64,000 nucleotides of DNA from Mucilaginibacter psychrotolerans (lineage in GTDB: Bacteria; Bacteroidota; Bacteroidia; Sphingobacteriales; Sphingobacteriaceae). The notes under the pieces were generated by a model. The model searched no databases. It was not told where the DNA came from and saw only the letters and a list, made by a program, of their open reading frames with translations. Positions 16,997 to 26,804 of the stretch are shown piece by piece (within the stretch, counting starts at the first letter, position 1; each line of letters opens with the position of its first letter). The DNA lies in contig NZ_SOZE01000021.1 of assembly GCF_004519315.1 (NCBI RefSeq), forward strand, positions 43,756 to 107,755. Reading direction: 5' to 3'. The position numbers were made by a program, and so were the translations under genes.

Positions 16997-17977
16997 TTAC
17001 TTTAATATAATATCCCAGGTTTGCCTGGCGGTGTTTTCCCAGCAAAATTTGCCGGCCTGCCTTCGGCCTGCAGCGCTTAGCTGTGTGTGCAGGCCGCTAT
17101 CGTCAACTAATTGTTCTATGGCTGTCGCGATGCTTGCCGTCTCGAGCGGATTAACTAGCAACGCTGCATTGCCAGCTACCTCGGGCAGCGAGGTAATGTT
17201 GGAGGTAATCACCGGCGTGCCCGATGCCATGGCCTCGATAACGGGCAGGCCGAAGCCTTCCATCAATGATACGAACAGCAGCCCATACGCACCTTTGTAA
17301 ACCGATGGTAATTCTGCTTCGCTGATGTTACCCAGGAATTTAACCCGTTCATTCAGGCTCAACGAAGTTATGGCTGCTTCAATCTCACCGTCCGTGTTGC
17401 CCGATAAGGCGATAATGTAGTCGGTTGGTATCCTTGCTGCTGCAAAAGCGGCCAGCATCCGGTGGATATTCTTATAGCCCCTGCGGTTGCCGATATAAAA
17501 GAAATACGGGCGGCCAAAGTTCAATGATTCCGTGTTCGCCGCAAAAACCGGCTCTACGCCATTGTACACCACTTCTATCTTACCTGGGTTTAGCTTTAAG
17601 GCCTTTACGATCTCGGCTTTGGTGTAATTAGATACCGTAATTACCTTTTTAGCCCTCGTAGCCAAGTAGGCTATGAAATGCTTGAGGTACAGCTTATGGA
17701 AACGCGTATAGTAATATAGATGGTTAAGATCGTGTATGGTGATGACGAATGGGATGGCCGAGTGCCAGGGCGGCATATACGAGGGCGAATAAAACACATC
17801 GCTGTTGTTTTGTTCTACCTGCTTGCCCAAATACCAGGGACTAAGCGGGTGGCCGAGCTTAAAATCGCTTTCCAAAACCGAAAGATTGATGGATTCGGGC
17901 GTACGGCTAATCACCTCCTTATATAAGCGCCCAATCCCTGTATCTCCTGCCCACCTGCCGTCTGCAAATACGTTCAT
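16997..17977 (-). CDS. Family 4-type glycosyltransferase (GT-B)
   Basis: 326 aa. The start at 17977 (MNVFADGRWAGDTGIG) is chosen because the longer frame overlaps the preceding gene. GT-B fold: VYNGVEP, YIGNRRGYKN, and LMEGFGLPVIEAMASGTPVITSN, the conserved EX7E donor motif. The donor is probably a nucleotide hexose. Its start lies 27 bases after the Wzy-like stop. Confidence 0.87.
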   Translation of the reverse strand: MNVFADGRWAGDTGIGRLYKEVISRTPESINLSVLESDFKLGHPLSPWYLGKQVEQNNSDVFYSPSYMPPWHSAIPFVITIHDLNHLYYYTRFHKLYLKHFIAYLATRAKKVITVSNYTKAEIVKALKLNPGKIEVVYNGVEPVFAANTESLNFGRPYFFYIGNRRGYKNIHRMLAAFAAARIPTDYIIALSGNTDGEIEAAITSLSLNERVKFLGNISEAELPSVYKGAYGLLFVSLMEGFGLPVIEAMASGTPVITSNITSLPEVAGNAALLVNPLETASIATAIEQLVDDSGLHTQLSAAGRRQAGKFCWENTARQTWDIILK

Positions 17978-18003
17978 TATATTTTCCTGTCCCTTTTTGT
18001 TTA

Positions 18004-19242
18004 TTATAGCTGCGGCTGGTATTTCCTGAGCACGATACGCGAGGCGAAAATAAGGCATTTTGCGAATATTAGGTTCATCACCATCATCACCAACGGATTG
18101 GTAGCGCCGCCCAGCCCGAATATACCGCCGAAAGCTACGCATATAAGCAATATGAATGCCCTAACATCTTTCCGTTGCTGTACCTGCACCTCATACTTAC
18201 CCATGAAGAAACCCAAGATTGCCTGCTGGAAAACGATTTGCAGCAAGCCGAACAAGCCGAAATCTACATATGCCTGCCCGAACGGCCCAAATGACGGCGC
18301 GCCCAGGTTAAGCTCGGTAACTTCGGGGTAAACTTTGTAAGAAATAAACAAGGAACCAAAATATAGTGGTTTGCCCGGCCACAATGCCCTGGGAATGAAA
18401 GGGTAAAACGCCTCTTCTAACAAAATACGGCCGTGCTGATACCCCTCCTTGAAATGCACATGGAAATGTAAGATCAATTCATTGAAGTTGGTTTGGTATT
18501 CATTACCGAAACCCAAGGCCAACTGCAATATCTGCACGCTATCCAAATCGAAAGTAGTAATCCAGAAAAGCGCGAAAACGATTAGCGGCACCACAACGGC
18601 AATTATCGCCAAATACCTGTTCCGCCGGTATTTGGCCCTGTTTTCATCCACCATAAAAATGTAGACAAACAGGTAAATGAAAACCGTAATCATTTTGGTC
18701 TTACTGCCATACGGTAAGGCGAAAACGATGCAGCTTAAGATATGCAGCCATTTGCGCTTATTATAAAACAAGCCAACAAGGGCGTAGATATTGAAAAACG
18801 TCCCAGCTATATAGAAAATGTGCCCCGTGCCTACCCTGCTTTCGGTGTACACCACGAAACGGGAATTGATGAACGCGCCCGAAAAGCCATAGACCGCCAC
18901 CATATACATAATAAAGACCAAATTGGTAGCCAAGCTAAACCGGTACAAGTTCTTGAAAAATGATATTTTGGCGTAGGTATAGCTTACCGGGGGCGGGTTC
19001 CCTTCATAGTACCTACCCGCCAAATAAAAAACGAATAGGGAGGTGTACGATACGATGTTGAATGAGATGCCGATGGCCGATTTGATGATATCCATGCCGA
19101 TAATGTCGGCCACGGCGGGGAGCAGGAAGGTGGTGGAAAGCCCGATTACATTGGCAATCAAAAAAACGTTGTACTTATCTTTAGTAAGGTATATCGAAAG
19201 TGCGAATATCATTATCGGGAAAACTATGTTGATGATAAGCAT
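18004..19242 (-). CDS. wzy: Wzy-like oligosaccharide repeat-unit polymerase
   Basis: 412 aa with about ten hydrophobic helices and no soluble enzyme domain. A large loop follows the middle helices, with HFHVHFKEGYQHGRILLEEAFYPFIPRALWPGKP, where Wzy-type proteins place catalytic residues. Sequence divergence is normal for Wzy, so the name rests on topology and place between glycosyltransferases in a locus that also has Wzx, Wza and Wzz. The reverse possibility is another polytopic O-antigen protein. Confidence 0.75.
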   Translation of the reverse strand: MLIINIVFPIMIFALSIYLTKDKYNVFLIANVIGLSTTFLLPAVADIIGMDIIKSAIGISFNIVSYTSLFVFYLAGRYYEGNPPPVSYTYAKISFFKNLYRFSLATNLVFIMYMVAVYGFSGAFINSRFVVYTESRVGTGHIFYIAGTFFNIYALVGLFYNKRKWLHILSCIVFALPYGSKTKMITVFIYLFVYIFMVDENRAKYRRNRYLAIIAVVVPLIVFALFWITTFDLDSVQILQLALGFGNEYQTNFNELILHFHVHFKEGYQHGRILLEEAFYPFIPRALWPGKPLYFGSLFISYKVYPEVTELNLGAPSFGPFGQAYVDFGLFGLLQIVFQQAILGFFMGKYEVQVQQRKDVRAFILLICVAFGGIFGLGGATNPLVMMVMNLIFAKCLIFASRIVLRKYQPQL

Positions 19243-19249
19243 TGCCGTA

Positions 19250-20413
19250 CTAAGCTATTTTTAATATCGTATTATAGTTCATCACCATTGCGTCGATATT
19301 GAATTTTTCCTCGGTTAATTTACGTGCATTATCCCTTATTCCATCTAATTTATCCCAATTGTTTATGATGTTGGCCAAAACAAACTCTAATGCGGCAACA
19401 TCTCCCGCCCTGAATAAAAAGGCGTCCACCCTATCGGTAATGATTTCAGGCGATCCGCCGGTATCAGATGCTACGGCTATACGGTTAATTGCCATGGCTT
19501 CATAAATGGTAGTGCCCAGGGGTTCGCTCATCTCGGGCAGGCTGGCGTTTACTAGCACATCGATGCCCGAGTACAGTTCTACTACGTTATTGGTATAATC
19601 CTGCAGGAATATGTTTTTGTTATCTACTTGGGCGCGCACGGCCAATTCATAATCGTGCTCTACGGGTAAGAATTTGCCTACGATAAGTAAACGGATATTA
19701 TCGTATTGCCTGCTAAGCCTTTTAAAGGCTTCCATCAATAGCAGATGGCCTTTTCGGGGGATGATTAATCCAACTATCGCAAAAACGATATCGTCGCCTG
19801 CGCTGATTCGTTCCCTGAATGTGCTGCGCAATGCGTCCGAAAATTTAAAGGCTTCCAAATCGAGCCCGTTATACAATATTTCAATCTTGTTATGCAAACC
19901 GGCGCTAAATTTATTCTTTACTGCCAACGATACGGCCAGCGTGGTATCGAAATGTTTAACGCATTTCTCGGCCAGGTTATCCATCTTTTGGCCATCGGGG
20001 TAAACCAAATCGTGATTAGACCATACGAATTTCACTGGCAACCTCAAGGCCTTGAACACGATTACGAGCGGCAAAATATATACCGATGCTGATAGGTTAT
20101 TGGCATGCACGATATTCAACCTGCGCCTCAGTATCAGGAAGAAAACCGTGGCATTTATCAGCAGGAAATTGCTTGCGAAGATAAGCAAGGTTGCCAATTT
20201 ACTGCGTTGTACATTTGCCCGGTTGAGCGCTTTGAGCGCATTTTGGCTTTTGACAGTGATGCTTTTGCTCTTCAGCAGATCTGCGAAGCTCCCATCGGGA
20301 CAAAGCACTGTCGGCTCTACCAGCGGGTTTTTCTCCATCAGACGGGTAATCACGATTTCGGCCCCCGAGTAGTTCGATGAGCCGAACACGTAAAGTATCT
20401 TCCTAGTGTTCAT
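19250..20413 (-). CDS. Family 4-type glycosyltransferase
   Basis: 387 aa, GT-B fold. N-terminal domain: KILYVFGSSNYSGAEIVITRLM. C-terminal domain: AIVGLIIPRKGHLLLMEAF, NNVVELYSGIDVLVNAS, and SEPLGTTIYEAMAINRIAVAS with the EX7E motif. It is similar at its N-terminus to the truncated gene at 21059-21253, so the two were probably related or successive genes. Confidence 0.88.
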   Translation of the reverse strand: MNTRKILYVFGSSNYSGAEIVITRLMEKNPLVEPTVLCPDGSFADLLKSKSITVKSQNALKALNRANVQRSKLATLLIFASNFLLINATVFFLILRRRLNIVHANNLSASVYILPLVIVFKALRLPVKFVWSNHDLVYPDGQKMDNLAEKCVKHFDTTLAVSLAVKNKFSAGLHNKIEILYNGLDLEAFKFSDALRSTFRERISAGDDIVFAIVGLIIPRKGHLLLMEAFKRLSRQYDNIRLLIVGKFLPVEHDYELAVRAQVDNKNIFLQDYTNNVVELYSGIDVLVNASLPEMSEPLGTTIYEAMAINRIAVASDTGGSPEIITDRVDAFLFRAGDVAALEFVLANIINNWDKLDGIRDNARKLTEEKFNIDAMVMNYNTILKIA

Positions 20414-20417
20414 TTGA

Positions 20418-20993
20418 TTACGCCCTTGCTTTAATAAACTTAGACGGAACGCCCCCGTTGATGGTGTAGGGCGCTATGTCCTTTACCACCACTGCGCCAG
20501 CGGCAACTACCGCCCCATCGCCTATGGTAACGCCGGGCAATATCTTTGCTCCGCAGCCAATCCAAACATCATTACCGATAGTCACCCCAGTTTTTTCGTC
20601 GTCCCATGGCTGATCCTTAACACAATCGTTCAATCCGGTAGAATGGTTGCTGGCGATGATACTTACATATTGAGAAATCAGGCAATCGGTACCGATTATA
20701 ACATCGCCACCACTTGCACGAATATTATTCATCTCGCCTATTGACGTCCGTTCCCCTATAGTCAATGTCGATTTTTTGCTGCTTTTACACCCTTCGTTTG
20801 TGCACAGAATAATGTTATTTGCACCTATTGCTACTTTACTACCAATTTTAACATCGGCCAAAACATCAAAGTTTATTGTTGTAGTTCTGTGCATATAGCA
20901 ATCAAAATAGCTTTGTAAATATGCCAGTCGAAATCGCATGCGTACAGCAGCGGCGGCCTGATAAAGCAATGTTTTAGCAATTTTATAATACAT
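20418..20993 (-). CDS. Left-handed beta-helix acyltransferase
   Basis: 191 aa with hexapeptide repeats (VKIGSKVAIGANNII, TIGNDVWIGCGAKILPGVTIGDGAVVAAG) of the maltose/CysE/NodL type. The histidine in IASNHSTGLND is the likely catalytic base. It probably acetylates a hydroxyl group of the polysaccharide. The stop lies four bases from the next gene start. Confidence 0.87.
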   Translation of the reverse strand: MYYKIAKTLLYQAAAAVRMRFRLAYLQSYFDCYMHRTTTINFDVLADVKIGSKVAIGANNIILCTNEGCKSSKKSTLTIGERTSIGEMNNIRASGGDVIIGTDCLISQYVSIIASNHSTGLNDCVKDQPWDDEKTGVTIGNDVWIGCGAKILPGVTIGDGAVVAAGAVVVKDIAPYTINGGVPSKFIKARA

Positions 20994-21058
20994 TTATTTC
21001 TTTTTAGCCTGCCTCTAGTTCTGTAATTATCAACCCGGACTGCACTTTAATTATATAT

Positions 21059-21253
21059 TTACGATTGAGCTTTCCAACTGATAAAGTTGTGAGATTTACA
21101 CAGCTTTCCTGCCGTTACTATGGGAGCAAAATTGCCGCGTGATACAATAATGTGCGCATTAGCCTTGTATGAGTTGTGGCTGATTAAGCGCTCCATAACT
21201 CTTTCTACGCCTGATGCGTGTTCGCCTCTAAAAATATAGAGTATATTGGTCAT
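21059..21253 (-). pseudogene. Truncated glycosyltransferase N-terminus
   Basis: 64 codons beginning NILYIFRGEHASGVERVME, which resembles the start of GT-B glycosyltransferases such as the one at 19250-20413. It stops before the catalytic domain and nothing recognisable follows. It directly follows, by one base, a decayed acetyltransferase (21255-21560). Confidence 0.6.
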
Positions 21254-21254
21254 T

Positions 21255-21560
21255 TTATAAGATCCCTATTATGCGCGCCGGATTACATGCAACAACGCTG
21301 TTTATTGGCACGTTTTCATAACCACAAGGCCAGCACCAATTATAATATATCCACAATTACAATCTTACCTAAAATAGAACTGTTTGCGCTAATATTTACG
21401 TTATTTCCAATGGTGGGCAAATCAAAGTTTATCACCTAATTATCAATTGTTACACAATGCCTAACACACAATTTCCTCCGAGAACCACTTTCGGGTGAAC
21501 GACAAGCCCAATTACATGTTGGAGCTGAAAGTTTTCACCGCGGCTTGTACTTTCCAGTAT
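21255..21560 (-). pseudogene. Decayed serine-acetyltransferase-like acyltransferase
   Basis: The minus strand encodes pieces of a CysE-type beta-helix in changing frames: GLVVHPKVVLGGNCVLG, then LPTIGNNVNISANSSILGKI, then YIIIGAGLVVMKT, then VPINSVVACNPAR. The pieces are separated by stop codons and frameshifts. Order and spacing match a single acetyltransferase, which would normally sit in such a locus. The upstream limit is uncertain. Confidence 0.7.
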
Positions 21561-21782
21561 GACTCTATAACCATAACGCAATCAATTATAACACATAAAG
21601 CAATAAATAAAAAATAAAATAAACAGTATTTTATTCTCCTTAGTTAGCTAGGTTAATCTATAGTTCAATAAAACTAACTGTGATTGATAATTTTCTGTTA
21701 CTATCCCCATCTTGAAAATGTCTTTTAAAGCGCCTTAAGCTGAGTGTTCATAAATTCAATCTTTAAAAAGCATATTTTACAA

Positions 21783-22640
21783 TTAAATTTTGTGTTTAAA
21801 GAATAATTTAACAATCGCCTTCAAATAACGCATTCTTCTTATCAACCTTATTTCTTTAATTATCAACGATATAGCTTCGCGTTTTTGTAATATCGATGCT
21901 ATATCAATTTCTTCTAACAGAACCGCATCATAAGCTCTCTTATAACACTTATGCCCTCTCCATTTATTAACGATATACTTTTTTGATGCTATCATTTTGC
22001 CATAATTACCAGATATGTTACTATTATGCAATCTATAATAAGCCACGTACTCATCAACAAACCCGAATGAATATTTGTCAGCTATTCTAAGCCACATATC
22101 CCAGTCTTCTATATAGCTGGTTTCATCATAAAGTCCAACTTCATCAAGAGCTTTGCGATTAATCATTCCCGTTAAAGCAGGTATATAATTACTTAGCAAA
22201 AGAGATGAGAAATTGAGGTTCGGCAATTTGACTTCGGGCAATTTACCAAATATCTCCCCTGAATCGTTCACTTTGTAAGCCTTACCAAATACAAACCCCA
22301 TGTTGAGATTGTTTTGCAGATAGTCTACTTGTAATTTTATTTTATCTGGCATCATATAATCATCAGATGCCAGACAACAAATAAATTCACCTTTTGCATG
22401 ATTCTTAATTCCTTTATTCAGCGTTTTGGATAGGCCCATATTAGTTTGAGTGTCCAATATAAAGTCGTGCTTTAGTTGAAGCCGTTTTAATATTTCTACT
22501 GAATTGTCTTTAGAACCATCATCGATTACTATAAGCTGTATATTGTTGTATGTTTGATTAATCACACTTAGAATACATTCTTCAACGTAATTGGCATGAT
22601 TGTATGAAGGGACAATAATAGATACTAATGGATTGTTCAT
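21783..22640 (-). CDS. Family 2 glycosyltransferase
   Basis: 285 aa. VSIIVPSYNHANYVEECI at the start, then LIVIDDGSKDNSVEILKRL, CLASDDYMMPDKI (the DxD-like motif) and IEDWDMWLRIAD, with a short basic hydrophobic tail. Base composition here is visibly AT-rich, unlike the genes downstream of 21 kb. Donor and linkage unknown. Confidence 0.87.
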   Translation of the reverse strand: MNNPLVSIIVPSYNHANYVEECILSVINQTYNNIQLIVIDDGSKDNSVEILKRLQLKHDFILDTQTNMGLSKTLNKGIKNHAKGEFICCLASDDYMMPDKIKLQVDYLQNNLNMGFVFGKAYKVNDSGEIFGKLPEVKLPNLNFSSLLLSNYIPALTGMINRKALDEVGLYDETSYIEDWDMWLRIADKYSFGFVDEYVAYYRLHNSNISGNYGKMIASKKYIVNKWRGHKCYKRAYDAVLLEEIDIASILQKREAISLIIKEIRLIRRMRYLKAIVKLFFKHKI

Positions 22641-22668
22641 TAGGAAAGAAACATTAAATAAAAATATC

Positions 22669-24153
22669 TTAAGCGGTTTTCTGTTTTAGCTTTGAGGAGA
22701 TCAAATCTTTGAACCTTATTCTCTCATTTAACTGCTTATAAGAATAAAGAATGGATAATATCAAGATGACTGTTGTTATACCATAACCATACAAATTTTT
22801 CAATAACAATGATGTGATAAGGGCTATTGCTGCTAATAATATCGATATACCAAATATTATTAGAAAATCTTTGGTATATGCAAATTCGTATCTTTTAAAT
22901 GCAACAATACTAACTGTAATATTATAGATAAGATAACAAATTAAGGTAGCTACTGCTACTCCAATTAATCCTCCAATTTTATACCCGCAGATATTTGCTA
23001 TTAAGAACATTGCGCTGTTTATTATTCCTTCAAAAATAAAGAAGGTCGTCTTATCACCCTTTGCAAAAGAAATATAACCGACCGAGTAAGATGCTGCCTT
23101 AAACAACATTGCAAATGCCACCCAAAGAACAAAATCCAAGATAGGTAAAAACTGAGTTGAAAGCAGTATTCTAATTAACACAGGAGCTGTCAACATCATA
23201 AAAATTAGTAAAGGAGTAGATAAGAGGACAACCATTTCAGCTTGTTGATTAACTGTTTCGGCTACCCTAATGTTATCATGTGCTATAGCAGATAATCTTG
23301 GAAAGTAGTCAACAGACATCGCCGTAAAAATAATTCCTATATACTGATTTGTAATACTAATCCCTGCTCCGTAAAGACCCACATCAGATAATGAACCAAG
23401 ATGCCTTATAAAAGCGTCGGTCCCATAACTAACTGCAGACCCAATTAAACTAGATATCATTAATACTAATCCCAAACCAATCATTTCTGAACCATCTTTA
23501 AATGTATCGCGAATAGATATCTTTTGAAATACTATACCCGTTCTTAAAACGAAGTATAATCCAGAAGACACCGTTACAATAGCGGCCGCGATAAATACAG
23601 CTACAATTCCGGAATTTTTAAAATAATAGTATAGAGGAACACAAAAAATGACACTGGTTACCGCTCCAACCAACGATGCTTTCGCCATTTCTTTAAGTTT
23701 TCTCAATCCCTGAAGAATCGTAGTAGTGGCGTTACTTAAAATGTTTAGCATTACCGCAATGGAAAGCCACATAAATGTGCCTGAATAATCGTAACTTCCG
23801 AATGATAGCTTACTTAAAACACTGGAAAAAATAAAGGTTAAAATTAAGCCGAAAATTGAGCAAGCCGTTACCAATCGAATAAAGACTGTCAACTTTCTAT
23901 TTACGTCTATTCCATTTTCAGTTGCTTGTGAAATATCTCTAACAGCACTAAAATTAATTCCCATACTGGAAATCTGAATTAAAATGGTAGATGCAGAATT
24001 TAACAAAGCATATACCCCCATTCCTGCTGTCCCTAAAAACACGGCAGCGAATTTACCACGAATTATCGATGTTAATATTAAAAGCACTTGAACGCCACCG
24101 AAGATGGATGTAGTTTTTGCAATTTGCCGATATGTTGACTTAGTTCCGCTCAT
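22669..24153 (-). CDS. wzx: Wzx-like oligosaccharide flippase
   Basis: 494 aa, polytopic inner-membrane protein of the MATE-like/MOP superfamily. The N-terminal pattern (TTSIFGGVQVLLILTSIIRGKFAAVFLG) and LLNSASTILIQISSMG are typical of O-antigen flippases. About fourteen hydrophobic helices are visible. It should move lipid-linked repeat units to the periplasm before polymerisation. Confidence 0.88.
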   Translation of the reverse strand: MSGTKSTYRQIAKTTSIFGGVQVLLILTSIIRGKFAAVFLGTAGMGVYALLNSASTILIQISSMGINFSAVRDISQATENGIDVNRKLTVFIRLVTACSIFGLILTFIFSSVLSKLSFGSYDYSGTFMWLSIAVMLNILSNATTTILQGLRKLKEMAKASLVGAVTSVIFCVPLYYYFKNSGIVAVFIAAAIVTVSSGLYFVLRTGIVFQKISIRDTFKDGSEMIGLGLVLMISSLIGSAVSYGTDAFIRHLGSLSDVGLYGAGISITNQYIGIIFTAMSVDYFPRLSAIAHDNIRVAETVNQQAEMVVLLSTPLLIFMMLTAPVLIRILLSTQFLPILDFVLWVAFAMLFKAASYSVGYISFAKGDKTTFFIFEGIINSAMFLIANICGYKIGGLIGVAVATLICYLIYNITVSIVAFKRYEFAYTKDFLIIFGISILLAAIALITSLLLKNLYGYGITTVILILSILYSYKQLNERIRFKDLISSKLKQKTA

Positions 24154-24156
24154 TAT

Positions 24157-25152
24157 TTACGTAGTAATCTTACTTTTTATCCGGCAAAAAATAGAGAATA
24201 ATCTATATCCATTAGTGACAAATAAAAACCTAAAAATCAGTTTCAATCCTTCAAGTTTTAAATTACGAACAGCGCTCATAGCTTCATGATAAAGAGCGGT
24301 CATAGCAATTTGATATTTTATATCAAGAGCATTGTCCATTAATGCCCTATTTTTCCAATACAGGGTATTAACTCTAACTAATTCATTGAGCACATTTTTT
24401 CCGACTACCAGAAACTCTTTTTCGGTAAAATTATTTTCTTCCAAGAAAAAAAGAAGTTTCAGATTAGTTTCGACAAAGCCAATTTGGTTTATATTCCATT
24501 TTTTGGTTATGGCATTTGGATTATTTTGGCGGTAATAAAAAACGCCATCCGAAAAGCTCACCTTAGTACTATTATAAAATAGCATTCGCGTGGTATATTC
24601 ATCGCTGCTTATGTTAAAATCAAAATAACCTACTTTTTTCACTGTATCCATTCGCCACAGTACAAACCCATGTATCGTCCACTTTAATGATAAAGTGAAT
24701 GCTTCTTTACCCGTGATTGTTGTACCGAGAAGTCTTTTGTCAGAATTGAAAGGCCGCAAATCGGTATCCGAATAATATAGAAACATTTCAGGAACTATGG
24801 CATCTGATCCAAATTTTTTTGCTGACTCGACGCCTTTCTCAAGAAGGTCTGGACTAAAAAGGTCATCCTGAGATGCATACATGAAGAACTCTCCAGTGCT
24901 ATACTGTAAGCCAAACTTCACAGCGGAGGCCGCTATACCGCCATTCGCTTTCGTATAAATTTTTATTCGATCGTCGATAGAACGAAGCTGTTCTATGATT
25001 TTTAGGCTATTGTCAGTCGAACTATCATCGACACAAATAATCTCAAAATTCAGTAAGGTTTGACTGAGTAAAGATCTGATTGTTTGTTCTATGTATAACT
25101 CACCATTGTACACTGGGATTACAATCGAAACGATTACGTCTGCGCAAGGCAT
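24157..25152 (-). CDS. Family 2 glycosyltransferase
   Basis: 331 aa. IVIPVYNGELYIEQTIRSLL, then IICVDDSSTDNSLKII and YASQDDLFSPDLL, the metal-binding motif. It starts four bases from the FdtB-like stop. Low-GC, like its neighbours. Confidence 0.87.
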   Translation of the reverse strand: MPCADVIVSIVIPVYNGELYIEQTIRSLLSQTLLNFEIICVDDSSTDNSLKIIEQLRSIDDRIKIYTKANGGIAASAVKFGLQYSTGEFFMYASQDDLFSPDLLEKGVESAKKFGSDAIVPEMFLYYSDTDLRPFNSDKRLLGTTITGKEAFTLSLKWTIHGFVLWRMDTVKKVGYFDFNISSDEYTTRMLFYNSTKVSFSDGVFYYRQNNPNAITKKWNINQIGFVETNLKLLFFLEENNFTEKEFLVVGKNVLNELVRVNTLYWKNRALMDNALDIKYQIAMTALYHEAMSAVRNLKLEGLKLIFRFLFVTNGYRLFSIFCRIKSKITT

Positions 25153-25155
25153 AAT

Positions 25156-26253
25156 TTAATAGTTGTTTATTGCTGTAATAACTCCATATATTTCGTCATC
25201 TGTCATCACCGGGCTTAAAGGTAAGCTTAAAACTTCATCATGTATTTGTTCTGATACAGGGTATGAAAGATGGTTCCATTCTTTATAAGCCTCCTGTTTA
25301 TGAGGTGGAATAGGATAATGAATAACGGTTTGTATGCCGTTTTCATGCAAATATTTTTGAAACACGTTACGATCTGCCGTTCTAACAACAAACAAGTGCC
25401 ACACATGCCATTCCTGCGATAAAACCTGGGGTAATACGATTTTAGTATTAACAATCCTGCTCAAGTATTGATTTGCAACATAGCGCCGTACTGTAATTTC
25501 GTTATTTAAATATTTTAATTTAACTGATAGAAGTGCAGCTTGTAACTCGTCCAATCTACTATTTATACCCTTAAATTTATTTTGATACTTTACGTGCGAA
25601 CCATAATTCATAATTGCACGAATAGTAACAGCCAGTTGATCGTCGTTTGTAGTAACTGCGCCAGCATCTCCCAGTGCTCCCAAATTTTTGCCGGGATAAA
25701 AGCTAAAGCCAGCAGCATCGCCCCAGTTACCTGCCTTAATTCCGTTAACGGAAGCGCCGTGCGACTGTGCGCAATCTTCTATTACCTTGAGATTGTGTTT
25801 GCGGGCTACGGCATTTATTTCTTCCATTTGGCAAAGTTGACCGTATAAGTGCACGGGCAAAATCCCCTTGGTTTTACTAGTAATTTTACTTTCAAGTAGT
25901 TTTGTGTCGATATTATAATTGGCCAGGTCCGGTTCAATTAATACAGGCACAAGGTTATTTGCCGATATCGCTAAGATACTTGCAATATAGGTGTTTGAGG
26001 GCACTAATATTTCGTCTTCATCGCTAAAAACGCCCAATTCTTTATAAGCCCTTATTATAAGTATTAGGGCATCTAAGCCATTAGCTACACCAATGGCGTG
26101 CTTAACACCGCAAAATTTCGCAAAGCTTTCTTCAAACTTTTTAACTTCGGCACCCAAAATATACCAGCCCGAGTCCATTACCCTTGTATATGCTTCGTTT
26201 AGCTCTGTTCTATATTGCTGATTAATCTTATATAAATCTAAAAATTTGATCAT
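25156..26253 (-). CDS. DegT/DnrJ/EryC1-type 3-keto-sugar aminotransferase (FdtB/QdtB-like)
   Basis: 365 aa, PLP enzyme. The catalytic lysine is K189 in SFYPGKNLGALGDAGAV; VANGLDALILIIRA and the EDCAQSHGA motif bind PLP. Genes before it encode an acetyltransferase and two FdtA-like cupins, the usual order in dTDP-Fuc3NAc and dTDP-Qui3NAc clusters, where this enzyme puts an amino group on C3 from glutamate. FdtB versus QdtB cannot be told by eye. Its start overlaps the acetyltransferase stop by one base. Confidence 0.87.
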   Translation of the reverse strand: MIKFLDLYKINQQYRTELNEAYTRVMDSGWYILGAEVKKFEESFAKFCGVKHAIGVANGLDALILIIRAYKELGVFSDEDEILVPSNTYIASILAISANNLVPVLIEPDLANYNIDTKLLESKITSKTKGILPVHLYGQLCQMEEINAVARKHNLKVIEDCAQSHGASVNGIKAGNWGDAAGFSFYPGKNLGALGDAGAVTTNDDQLAVTIRAIMNYGSHVKYQNKFKGINSRLDELQAALLSVKLKYLNNEITVRRYVANQYLSRIVNTKIVLPQVLSQEWHVWHLFVVRTADRNVFQKYLHENGIQTVIHYPIPPHKQEAYKEWNHLSYPVSEQIHDEVLSLPLSPVMTDDEIYGVITAINNY

Positions 26254-26804
26254 TACACTTTTTTAATATCATTATCTGTTAGGCAATATTTATCGCCTGT
26301 TACTTTATCGGTCAGTTCCAGCGTCAAAACAACAGCTTCTTTAGTAATATAACCCTTATGCACGGCTGGGTTACCGTACCAAACACTAAAAGGAGGTATA
26401 TCTTTTGTAACCACAGTACCCGCTCCTATCAGGCTGTATTCGCCAATAATAACATTGGGCAAAATTGTTGAGTTTGCGCCTATAGTTGCACCTTTTTTAA
26501 CGTGAATCTTACCATATTCGTCAAGGTGTTTTTTCGACCGTGGATAGGTATCGTTGGTGAATGTTACGTTTGGGCCAATAAACACATTATCATCTACGGT
26601 TATCCCGTCCCAAACCTGCACGCCCGACTTGACGGTAACATTGTCCCCAATAGAAACTCTATTTTCGATAATGCAATTGGCGCAAATGTTACAGTTTTTG
26701 CCAATTATTGCTTGTTTAAATACCACGCAAAACTGCCAAATGGTTGTGCCCTCGCCAATACTAGAGGATTGCACATCTGCTAAAGGATGAATTCTATAGT
26801 CCAC
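26253..26804 (-). CDS. WxcM-like dTDP-amino-sugar N-acetyltransferase (FdtC/QdtC-type)
   Basis: 183 aa, left-handed beta-helix (SIGEGTTIWQFCVVFKQAIIG, SIGDNVTVKSGVQVWDG, ANSTILPNVIIG). The F-G-N-D-T region (NVTFTNDTYPRSKK) is typical of WlbB/WbpD-like and WxcM-N domains that acetylate 3-amino sugars. It overlaps the FdtA-like gene by 11 bases, so the pair is coupled. Confidence 0.84.
   Translation of the reverse strand: MDYRIHPLADVQSSSIGEGTTIWQFCVVFKQAIIGKNCNICANCIIENRVSIGDNVTVKSGVQVWDGITVDDNVFIGPNVTFTNDTYPRSKKHLDEYGKIHVKKGATIGANSTILPNVIIGEYSLIGAGTVVTKDIPPFSVWYGNPAVHKGYITKEAVVLTLELTDKVTGDKYCLTDNDIKKV

Noticed and set aside
17978..18142. Longer N-terminus of the glycosyltransferase ending at 16997
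   Set aside because: It runs into the Wzy-like gene; ATG 17977 gives the expected start.
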